The notes below the pieces were generated by a model. It was not told the origin of the DNA. It ran no database searches and saw only the letters and a program-made list of their open reading frames with translations. The position numbers were made by a program, and so were the translations under genes. 53,032 bases of DNA from Kiloniellales bacterium (GTDB taxonomy: Bacteria > Pseudomonadota > Alphaproteobacteria > Kiloniellales > JAKSBE01), in NCBI GenBank assembly GCA_028282935.1, contig JANQGU010000190.1, positions 1-53,032 of the forward strand, in the 5' to 3' direction. Shown in pieces: positions 28,055 to 35,420 of this stretch (positions are counted from its first letter, which is position 1; the number at the start of each line of letters is the position of its first letter).

Positions 28055-28903
28055 ATGATGCTGCAAGGCGGGGACAAGCCGGTCACCGTGCGCGAGATCC
28101 GCGACCGCAAGGGCGGCGGCCCGCCGCTGGTCTGCCTGACCGCCTACAGCGCCAACATGGCGCGCCTGCTCGACCCGCAGGTCGACCTGCTGCTGGTCGG
28201 CGATTCCCTGGGCATGGTGCTCTACGGCCGGGACACGACCCTGGGGGTGACGCTGGATCAGATGATCGCCCACGGCGCCGCGGTCGCGCGGGCGGCGCGG
28301 CGGGCCTGCGTGGTCGTCGACCTGCCCTTCGGCAGCTACCAGGAGTCGCCAGCGCAGGCCTACCGCAACGCCGCCCGGGTCCTGGCCGAGACCGGCTGCA
28401 GCGCGGTCAAGCTCGAAGGCGGCCGGGAGATGGCGGAGACCGTCGCCTTTCTCGCCGCGCGCGGGGTGCCGGTGCTCGGCCACGTCGGGCTGATGCCGCA
28501 GAAGGTCAACAGCCTCGGCGGCTTCCGCACCCAGGGCCGGGCCGAGGCGGAGGCGGCGGCGATCCGGGCCGACGCCCTGGCCGTGGCCGAGTCCGGCGCC
28601 TTCGCCCTGGTGATCGAGGGCACGGCCGAGGCCCTGGCGCGGGACATCACGGGCGAAGTCGCCGTCCCGACCATCGGCATCGGCGCCTCGCCGGCCTGCG
28701 ACGGCCAGATCCTGGTCACCGAGGACATCCTCGGGCTGAGCGGCGACCGGGTCCCCGGCTTCGCCAAGCGCTACGCCGAGCTCGGCCGGGCGGTCGAAGA
28801 GGCGGCCGCGGCCTTCGCCGAGGACGTCCGCGCCCGCCGCTTCCCCGGGCCCGACGGGCGCGGGGGCTCGGCGCGGACTGGTCCCGACTCAGCGTCAGCG
28901 TAA
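28055..28903 (+). CDS. panB: 3-methyl-2-oxobutanoate hydroxymethyltransferase
   Basis: 282 residues. PanB makes ketopantoate from alpha-ketoisovalerate and methylene-tetrahydrofolate, the first committed step to pantothenate and CoA. Visible signatures are [26 protein letters not shown] (metal-binding Asp), [30 protein letters not shown] and [18 protein letters not shown]. The ATG at 28055 (or 28058) follows GGAGGCGAGGG. The upstream in-frame extension to 28004 lacks a ribosome-binding site. panC is not adjacent. The last 9 bases overlap the 3' end of the convergent hydrolase gene. Confidence 0.92.
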   Translation: MMLQGGDKPVTVREIRDRKGGGPPLVCLTAYSANMARLLDPQVDLLLVGDSLGMVLYGRDTTLGVTLDQMIAHGAAVARAARRACVVVDLPFGSYQESPAQAYRNAARVLAETGCSAVKLEGGREMAETVAFLAARGVPVLGHVGLMPQKVNSLGGFRTQGRAEAEAAAIRADALAVAESGAFALVIEGTAEALARDITGEVAVPTIGIGASPACDGQILVTEDILGLSGDRVPGFAKRYAELGRAVEEAAAAFAEDVRARRFPGPDGRGGSARTGPDSASA

Positions 28904-29965
28904 GAAGCGCTCCCGCGCCATCCCTTGCAGGAGAAGCTCCATCGCATCGAAGCCTCCATCGCCGGGTCCGGCCGCAAAGAGCGTCGTCCCGTAGGCGTCC
29001 AGGTGCCGCCATTCGGCTGAGAAGACCTCGTTGCCGCCATCGTGCCAGTAGACGGTCCCAAGGCTCTCGCTCCGTTCGACGACAAGGCCGTAGCCATAGA
29101 AGCTGGAGCCGGTTCCTTCGTCCACATGGGGCGTGAGTGCCAGGGCCACGAGATCGGGATCGACGATCCGGCCCGCCAGGAAGGCCTGCCAGAAGCGAAG
29201 GAAGCCTTCGGCGGTCGCGACGGCGCCCCCGTTCCCGATGAGGTTCCAGCCGGGTGCGTGCCCGCCCCAGCTTGCCGAGCGGATCGGCATTCGACGAAAC
29301 AGCGTTCGCCAGCTTCGGGAACTCCGAAGGGATCGGTCGGGATCGTAGACCGCCTCGTATCCGATCGGCGGCAAGCCGAGGGGCCGCAGGATGCTGTCCG
29401 ACAGATAGCTCTCGTAGGTCTTGCCGGACGCGATCTCGACGACCGCGGCCAGGAGCGAGTATCCCGCGTTGGAGTAGTGGTAGCCGCCGCCGGGCGGGTG
29501 CAGGAGCGGCGTGTTCAGGACGCGTTCCAGCAAGGCGTCCCGGCTCAGCCGCTCCCCGTCGTCCCCGGTCGACTCCGTCAATCCGCTCGTGTGCGTCAGG
29601 AGCTGATGGACGGTTATGGCCGCCTTGTCTCGGGGCACATTCGGCAGCAGCTCTCGAAGCGGCGACCGCAAGCCGATCAGCCCCTCGTCCACGAGGCGCA
29701 GAACCGCGACCGCCGTCACGAACTTGGTCACCGATCCCAGATCGACCAGTGGCTCCCCGGCCGCGAGACCGTCATCCTCGATCACTTCGACCTCTATGCG
29801 AGCAGACCGTCCGTCGGTCTGCATCAGGGCGGCGACGACGGAAAGATCCCGGCTCCGGAGGACCTCCAGGGGAGAAAGGGCGGCCGTCTCTTCCGCGCTC
29901 GCTTGCGCGATCATCAGCGCCGCCGAGACGAGCGACAGCCAAGCCTTTCCATGGAACATGCGCAT
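28895..29965 (-). CDS. Exported serine hydrolase, class C beta-lactamase-like fold
   Basis: 356 residues with a Sec signal peptide (about 1-24, ending AQASA). The penicillin-recognising motifs are SVTK (S78, K81), YSN (Y164, N166) and a late HDGG in place of KTG. That HxG form is usual for non-beta-lactamase members (esterases, D-aminopeptidases, transpeptidase-like proteins). It probably acts in the periplasm on an ester or peptide; antibiotic hydrolysis is not implied. I start at 29965 because GGGAGGA lies upstream. A TTG at 30004 is less likely. The 3' end overlaps panB by 9 bases. Confidence 0.85.
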   Translation of the reverse strand: MRMFHGKAWLSLVSAALMIAQASAEETAALSPLEVLRSRDLSVVAALMQTDGRSARIEVEVIEDDGLAAGEPLVDLGSVTKFVTAVAVLRLVDEGLIGLRSPLRELLPNVPRDKAAITVHQLLTHTSGLTESTGDDGERLSRDALLERVLNTPLLHPPGGGYHYSNAGYSLLAAVVEIASGKTYESYLSDSILRPLGLPPIGYEAVYDPDRSLRSSRSWRTLFRRMPIRSASWGGHAPGWNLIGNGGAVATAEGFLRFWQAFLAGRIVDPDLVALALTPHVDEGTGSSFYGYGLVVERSESLGTVYWHDGGNEVFSAEWRHLDAYGTTLFAAGPGDGGFDAMELLLQGMARERFLR

Positions 29966-30264
29966 CGGTGCTTCCTCCCTGGTCGATGCGTCGACATACA
30001 ACACCCTGCGATCCGAGGCTCGATGAAATCTTTTTGGGAGAGCGGCGAATCGCGGAGGCGGCGAGCCGCAGAGGAGCAGAATGACAAGCGGTCAGGATGA
30101 CCGCCGGGCGGACCTTTCCGACCATTGCCCAACATCGGTGAACGAGACTTCGGTCGGACGCCTCGTGCGGCGGCCGACCGATCTCTCAACCTGACAGGTG
30201 ACTGCGCATAGCTCCGTGAGCCAACGTGGGCGTGCCGCTTCGAGCCCGGTCGCGGGCGCCAGCG
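29966..30264. other. Intergenic region with a possible very small ORF
   Basis: Between the hydrolase start and the RGS-like gene end. On the + strand, 30081-30194 encodes 37 residues (MTSGQDDRRADL start) behind AGGAG at good spacing. There is no recognisable family, and it may be chance. Confidence 0.25.
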
Positions 30265-31248
30265 TCAGGCCGCGTCCGATTTCTCGAACGCCTTCTTTTC
30301 GCGCATCTTCTTCATCATGTCGACGAGGCTCGTGGTCTGCAGTTCTTTGTTGTCCTTCTCGGCCTTGAGGATCCGCTCGTAGAGCTTCATCGCCTCCTGC
30401 CGGTCCTTGGCGAGATAGGCGAGCAGCATGTTCTCGATCCGCTCCAGGTCTTTGGTCTTCTTCACCAGTTTGAACCCGCAGCCCTCCAGCCGCTTGCGGT
30501 GCAGCGTGATCTCGATCCCCGAGACGTCGACCAGCTTCTCCCGCCCCGTCTCCTCGTTGAGCTCGGGCAGGCTGTCCATCGGATCTTCCGGGTCCGAGGG
30601 GGGCGTCGGCGTGCCATCGAAGCCGGCGGGCTTCTTCGCAAACCCCTCCGCGATGAGCAGCTTGTTGAAGACATGGGCGTTCATCCGCTTGCCCTCCGAG
30701 CGGAGGAGCTTCGCCGCCTCCCCGATCGTCGCCTGCTCGCCGCTCCGCTCGAACTTCGCGATGTAGAACCGCAGCGCCGCGACGTTCTTGATGCCGAACT
30801 CCTCGGCCGCCAGCTCCCAGGCCGGCGGCGGCGGCGGATCGTCCACCTTTTCGAAGGCTTCGTTGCGGGTGCCCCCGTTCGCGACGTGGTAGTCCCAGAA
30901 AATCTTGGACTTGAAGAAGCGCGGCAGCGGATCAAATGTCAGCAGCTTCTTGCACTCCCACTTGGCCTCCGCAACTTTGTCCACCCACTCGGGGTGCTTC
31001 CACTGACCCGCGGCCGCCATCTGCCGCATTTCGGTCATTTGAGCGTCGCTGATATTGATCTCGTGCTTGGCGTCCGGCGCGAGGAAGGCTTGGTAAAGCT
31101 TTTCCGGGTTGAATCCGGCCATAATGAAAAGAAGATTTTCCTCGTTATTTTCTGTTTTAAGGAACTTGAAAAAGACATTCAGGAATCTTTTGTCCCTAAT
31201 GATCGCGTCGATATTGTTGGGATAGGTGAGGTTCCCGTACTTGAGCAT
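30265..31248 (-). CDS. RGS-domain-like protein
   Basis: 327 residues, soluble, no signal. Residues about 14-120 follow the eukaryotic RGS pattern: FLNVFFKFLKTENNEENLLF (F-x-x-FL then EEN-L-F), KLYQAFLAPDAKHEINIS (IY-x-F-x-x-x-x-x-x-x-EIN), then WVDKVAEAKWECKKLLTFDP followed by LPRFFKSKIF (aQ-x-V-x-x-LL-x-D-x-x-x-RF-x-KS). The region between helices 4 and 5 is shorter than in typical RGS domains. After a five-Pro linker (138-142) comes a 180-residue C-terminal region of unknown fold, Lys/Glu-rich and helical at the end. RGS domains speed GTP hydrolysis on eukaryotic G-alpha; bacteria lack G-alpha, so the partner here is unknown. The ATG at 31248 has GGGAGA upstream. It lies 90 bases after a second RGS-like gene on the same strand. 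DNA around 31100-31250 is AT-richer than its surroundings. Confidence 0.6.
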   Translation of the reverse strand: MLKYGNLTYPNNIDAIIRDKRFLNVFFKFLKTENNEENLLFIMAGFNPEKLYQAFLAPDAKHEINISDAQMTEMRQMAAAGQWKHPEWVDKVAEAKWECKKLLTFDPLPRFFKSKIFWDYHVANGGTRNEAFEKVDDPPPPPAWELAAEEFGIKNVAALRFYIAKFERSGEQATIGEAAKLLRSEGKRMNAHVFNKLLIAEGFAKKPAGFDGTPTPPSDPEDPMDSLPELNEETGREKLVDVSGIEITLHRKRLEGCGFKLVKKTKDLERIENMLLAYLAKDRQEAMKLYERILKAEKDNKELQTTSLVDMMKKMREKKAFEKSDAA

Positions 31249-31338
31249 CTGTCGTCTCCCGATGCCTGCATTGCGGCTCGACCCGCGGCCCTCGGCTTTC
31301 AGTCTGGCCCGCGCCGACGGTGGACGCAGGCCTGGCGC

Positions 31339-31758
31339 CTAGGCCGCTCTTCTTGCGTTCTTGGCGACCTGCGCCCTGAAGAAGGCGGCGAACTCGGTCG
31401 AGTTCCAGAACTTGTTGGACGCGCCTTGGAGATGATCGGAATCGATCGATCTGATGACAGCCTTCTGCGCGCGCTCGAGGTGCGGTTTCCAGGCCGTCAT
31501 GGTCCAATCGCCTTTCTCGGCGAGGTCGGTCATCGCTTGACGGATGGCCCCGGGAAGGTCGATCTCGAGCCCTCCGCCTTCCGCGATGTACAAGGGATAA
31601 TCCCTCTTGGGGAGGAACTCGGTGGTGAGGAAGCGGTAGCTCTCCCACAGATGGTTGCTCTTCGCATAGTCACGGAACGCCATCAGCAGCGGCTCGTTCC
31701 TGTGGAGCCCCTGCCAGTTGGTCGAGTAGGTGGCCTCACCAATCTTGACCAAGCCCAA
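31339..31758 (-). CDS. Second, smaller RGS-like protein
   Basis: 139 residues, almost all one domain. NEPLLMAFRDYAKSNHLWES, YRFLTTEF, YPLYIAEGGGLEIDLPGAIR, HLERAQKAVIRSIDSDHLQG and NSTEFAAFF follow the helix order of RGS domains: opening F-x-x-y/fa, WE-x-x-xF, YI/EIdLP-x-xIR, a-x-x-v-x-x-x-i-x-sD, and a final S-x-xF. It is less similar to classic RGS than the neighbour, but the two share the plan, which suggests an old duplication or partners. The start is TTG with GGAGGG 7 bases upstream; the ATG two codons upstream leads to an immediate stop. It is the first gene of the pair, and both are probably co-transcribed. Confidence 0.5.
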   Translation of the reverse strand: MGLVKIGEATYSTNWQGLHRNEPLLMAFRDYAKSNHLWESYRFLTTEFLPKRDYPLYIAEGGGLEIDLPGAIRQAMTDLAEKGDWTMTAWKPHLERAQKAVIRSIDSDHLQGASNKFWNSTEFAAFFRAQVAKNARRAA

Positions 31759-31981
31759 TTCACATCCCTCCGCTTGTCCGCTTCACCCGGTTCTTCCAGG
31801 TAACACTCGTTAGTGCGGATGGAGGGCTGTCGGGTTCGGGCTCTCGCGAAGAAAATTCTGAAAGACGAACGAGGGTTGGAGCGTTTGCGCGAAAGGGACC
31901 CGATGGCGGAGGGGGCCGGCTCGACGAAGCAGGCGGCTCCCAACCCCGGCGCGCGGCCCTTCCGGTCAGGCCCCCTGCCGG
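31759..31981. other. Intergenic region between HK 3' end and RGS-like pair
   Basis: Presumed promoter region for the RGS-like pair (both genes on the minus strand). No gene or clear terminator for the kinase gene is seen. Confidence 0.35.
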
Positions 31982-34888
31982 TCAGGCCGGCTGCTGGAGC
32001 GGCTCGGCCTCCGCCGCCCCGGGTTCGGGCGCGGACTCGACCCGGGAGGCGGGGAGCTGGATGTGGGCCAGGGTGCCGCGGCCGGGCTCGCTTTCGATCA
32101 CCAGGCTGCCGCCGTGCAGCTCGACCAGGGCCTTGGCCAGGGGCAGGCCCAGGCCGGTGCCCTCGTGGCCGCGGCACATGGCGTTCTCGGCCTGGCGGAA
32201 GGGCTGCATGACCAGCGGCAGCTGCGCCGGGCTGATCCCGATCCCGGTGTCGGCGACGGTCAGCTCGAGGCCGCCGTCGTCCAGGATCCCGGCGGCCATG
32301 GTCACCCGGCCGCCCTCGGGGGTGTACTTGATGGCGTTGGACAGGAGGTTCAGCAGGACCTGCTTGAGCCGCATGCCGTCGGCCCGGAAGCGCGGCAACT
32401 CGGGCGGGCAGCGCGTCTCGAGGTCTTGGCCGGCGTAGTCGGCGCGCTCCTCCATCAGCCGCTCGCAGACCTCGAAGAGCTTGGTGACCTCCAGGGTCTC
32501 CTCGTGCAGGTTGAAGCTGCCGGCCTCGACCTTTGAGAGGTCCAGGAGGTCGTTGATCAGGCCCAGCAGGTGGGTGCCGCTGTCGCAGATGTTCTCGATG
32601 TAGCCCTGATAGCGGCTGTTGCCGATGGGCCCGAAGATTTCGGCCTTCATCGCCTCCGAGAAGCCGATCACCGCGTTCAGCGGGGTCCGCAGCTCGTGGC
32701 TCATCTTGGCCAGGAACTCCGACTTGGCCCGGTTCGCGGCCTCGGCCTCCTCGACCGCCCAGGCCAGGCCCTCGGCCAGCTTGCGCAGCTCCTCGCGCTG
32801 CGTCTCCAGGCGCTCGCGGTTCTCCATCAGCTCGGCGAGCTGGCCGCGCAGCCGGTCCTCGCTGTCGCGCAGCGCCTGCTGGGTCGCCGCCTGATCGGTG
32901 ACGTCGGTGAAGGTCTCGACGGCGCCGCCGTCGTCCAGCGGCCGGTGCATGACCTCGATCACCCGGCCGTCGGGCAGATCCAGCAAGTAGCTGCTCTCCG
33001 AGCGCCGGCTGGCCTGCTCGAGCCGCCCCTCGATCAGGGTCTGCCACCAGTCCTCGGATTGTGCGTCGCCGCCGAAGCTGTGCTCGATCTGGGCCCGCAT
33101 CGAGACTCCGGGCTGGATCAGGGCCTCGGGCAGGCCGAAGAGCTCGCCGTAGTGCCGGTTGCAGAGCACCAGGCGCTGTTCCGCATCGAAGACGCAGAGA
33201 CCCTGGGCCATCTGGGCCAGCGCGATATCGAGCTGGGCGTTGATGCTCTCCAGCTTGAGGTTGGCGGTCTCGGCGGCGCCCCGGGCCCGCTGCAGCTCCG
33301 CCTCGCGGCGCTTGAGGTCGGTGACCTCGGTGAAGAGGCAGACCGTGCTGCCGTCCGAGGTCCGATGCTCGTCGATCAGGATCCAGCGGCCGTCGGGCCA
33401 CTGCCGCTCGACCTGGTGGGCCGGCAGCCGATGCTTGGCCAGGCGCGTCTCGAGCCGGCCCTCGACGCTGCTCCGGTCGGCGTCCCGGTCGAGCTGCTGG
33501 ATCTCGTGCCGGGCGAGGTCGGCGTAGCCGGTGCCCGGCTGGGCGATCTCCTCGATTCCGGGATAGAGCTCGAGGTAGCGGGCATTGCAGATCACCAGCC
33601 GGTCCTCGGGGTCGAAGAGGATCAGGCCCTGGGACAGGCTCTCGACGATGATCCGGCGGGTCTGCGCCGAGGCCGCGCTGGCCTCGCGCTCCGCCTCCTT
33701 GATCCGCGTGGCGTCCAGGATCACGCCGTCCCAGAGCACGGAGCCGTCGGCCCGGCGGTGCGGGCGGGCGATGGCGTGGGTCCACTTCTCCTCGCCGTCG
33801 CGGGTGATGATCTGGGCCTCGACGTCCCAGAGGCTGAGCTCGCGCGAGGCCTTCAGCAGGCGCTCCCGAAAGGTCTCCTTGTAGGCCGGCCCGTGGCAAT
33901 CGAAGAGGGCGTTGGGGTTGCGCAGGATCTCCCGCGGTGAGACCCCGAAGAGGTCCTTCACCCCCTCGCTGATGTAGGTGTAGCGGATGTTGCCCTCGGG
34001 CGTGACCAGGCGCTGGTAGACCACGCCCGGAATGGTCCCGGCCAGGGTCGCAAGGCGTTCGTCGGCGCGGCGCAGCGAACGCTCGTTGGAGTCGTGATGG
34101 ACCAGGAAGGCGGCGAGCGCCGCCAGCGCGTCGAGGAAGCCGAGGTCCTCCGGCCCGGGCTGCCGCGAAGCCTCGAAGAACAGGCCGATCGAGCCCAGGA
34201 CCTTGCCCTCGACGTCGCGGATCGGCTGGGCCCAGCAGGCGGCGAGGCCTTGCGGCGCGGCCAGCTTGGCGAGCTTCCGCCAGCGCCGCTCGCGGGCCAG
34301 ATCCTCGGCGACGACGAGCTTGTCGCGGCAGACCGCCATGGTGAAGGGGTAGGCGGGCGCGTCGATCGGGATCTCCTGCAGGGCCTCGCGCAGCTCCGCG
34401 GGCAGGCCCGGCGCGGCGGCCTGGCGCAGGGTCGCGAAGACCGGCTCCAGCAGATGGATGGTGCAGCGCGCCGGGGTCAGCGCGGCCTCGCAGATCAGCG
34501 CCAGCTCCTGGAGAACGGTCTCCAGGGCCTCGCCCTTGGCCGAGAGCTGGAACAGCCGGCCCTGGCGCTGCAGCAGCTCGGCCAGTGGGGGTGGCGGCGC
34601 GGCACTCCGACTCCGCGGCCCGGGCGTGGCCGCCGACCGGGCCTGGCCCTGCTCGCTGTCTTGAGGCCGCGGCGTGTTCTCCGCCGAGCCCGGGTCTTCC
34701 GTCTCGACCACTTTGCTCCCCGCCGTGTCTATCGCCGAGCCGAGCGATACCGGGCCGGACTCCGGACCCGGATCGGTCGCTGCCGCGTCGGCCTTGCCTG
34801 CCGGAACCTCGCTCGGGCCTATCCCGGAACTCCCTGCCCGACCTGCACGGGCCGCTGGCCGTGAGGATTGGGCGTTCAGCAAGTACAA
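31982..34888 (-). CDS. Soluble GAF/multi-PAS hybrid sensor histidine kinase
   Basis: About 968 residues, no membrane segment. The order is a Pro/Ser-rich N-terminus (1-100), GAF (about 105-255, KVLGSIGLFFEASR), PAS with PAC (about 280-405), a PAS-7-type domain (about 420-530, LILFDPEDRLVICNARYLEL), a second such domain (about 560-680, GLCVFDAEQRLVLCNRHYGE), a short coiled coil, HisKA (MSHELRTPLNAVIGF, phospho-His in SHELRTP) and HATPase (LLNLLSNAIKY N-box, DTGIGIS, GTGLGLPLAKAL). There is no receiver domain, and no response regulator lies beside it. The start is uncertain: the TTG at 34888 has no ribosome-binding site and no ATG lies near. It is divergent from a membrane sensor-MFS gene whose extracytoplasmic domains could feed this kinase (inference). 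Confidence 0.85.
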   Translation of the reverse strand: MYLLNAQSSRPAARAGRAGSSGIGPSEVPAGKADAAATDPGPESGPVSLGSAIDTAGSKVVETEDPGSAENTPRPQDSEQGQARSAATPGPRSRSAAPPPPLAELLQRQGRLFQLSAKGEALETVLQELALICEAALTPARCTIHLLEPVFATLRQAAAPGLPAELREALQEIPIDAPAYPFTMAVCRDKLVVAEDLARERRWRKLAKLAAPQGLAACWAQPIRDVEGKVLGSIGLFFEASRQPGPEDLGFLDALAALAAFLVHHDSNERSLRRADERLATLAGTIPGVVYQRLVTPEGNIRYTYISEGVKDLFGVSPREILRNPNALFDCHGPAYKETFRERLLKASRELSLWDVEAQIITRDGEEKWTHAIARPHRRADGSVLWDGVILDATRIKEAEREASAASAQTRRIIVESLSQGLILFDPEDRLVICNARYLELYPGIEEIAQPGTGYADLARHEIQQLDRDADRSSVEGRLETRLAKHRLPAHQVERQWPDGRWILIDEHRTSDGSTVCLFTEVTDLKRREAELQRARGAAETANLKLESINAQLDIALAQMAQGLCVFDAEQRLVLCNRHYGELFGLPEALIQPGVSMRAQIEHSFGGDAQSEDWWQTLIEGRLEQASRRSESSYLLDLPDGRVIEVMHRPLDDGGAVETFTDVTDQAATQQALRDSEDRLRGQLAELMENRERLETQREELRKLAEGLAWAVEEAEAANRAKSEFLAKMSHELRTPLNAVIGFSEAMKAEIFGPIGNSRYQGYIENICDSGTHLLGLINDLLDLSKVEAGSFNLHEETLEVTKLFEVCERLMEERADYAGQDLETRCPPELPRFRADGMRLKQVLLNLLSNAIKYTPEGGRVTMAAGILDDGGLELTVADTGIGISPAQLPLVMQPFRQAENAMCRGHEGTGLGLPLAKALVELHGGSLVIESEPGRGTLAHIQLPASRVESAPEPGAAEAEPLQQPA

Positions 34889-35420
34889 ATTAACAAGAAA
34901 AATAGGTGCGAGAACTTAAGGAAGTCTTAGATACTTACAATCTTTCCTAAAGAAAACCTAAAGTAAATGATTTCTCCAATGAAATGAAAGGCATGACTAT
35001 TGGCTAGGCCTGCAGGTCATAACCTGAGGGTTCTAGGACTTGGCAGCCTTTCCGAGTATGGCCCCGGGGACGCACGAGGCAGGGTGGCAAAAGCCACGGG
35101 GTCCTGGCCCCTTGCGACGGCCCGGTGCCGCCAGGGTTCTATCTCAAGGAATCTGCGGCGGCCTTTGCTTGGGTAAGACTTTAGTCTGAAAAGATACTTA
35201 GGCCAATCTTAACTAAGGGCCGGTAATTTACTCAACTAATCAAATAATTGTTTTGGGGTCTGGATGTATTCTCCCGGGTTAAGGCCGTTTGACCCTTTCG
35301 CGGTACCTCCCGTCCGGCGCGACGGCCCGCCGTCTCGCCCGCGGCGCTGCCGTGGCCCGGACCTGCCGGTCGCGCCCTTCTTCGCGACCGCTCCGCTCGA
35401 CTGATCCAGAGGCCCGCAGG
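34889..35420. promoter_or_regulatory. AT-rich divergent regulatory region, kinase / sensor-MFS
   Basis: 532 bases without a gene, with two AT-rich islands (about 34885-34985 and 35165-35265) in otherwise GC-rich DNA. AGACT-TT-AGTCT at 35176-35187 is an inverted repeat, and a 5-bp hairpin (CAGGT/ACCTG) lies near 35011. The length and composition suggest complex control of both divergent transcripts, or an sRNA; no RNA family is recognised. Confidence 0.4.

Noticed and set aside
35005-35035. A tRNA-Met-like stretch (CAGGTCATAACCTG followed by GGTTCTAGG).
   Set aside because: The anticodon-type hairpin has a 4- or 6-base loop instead of 7, and no acceptor stem or D-arm can be drawn. It is only a small hairpin.
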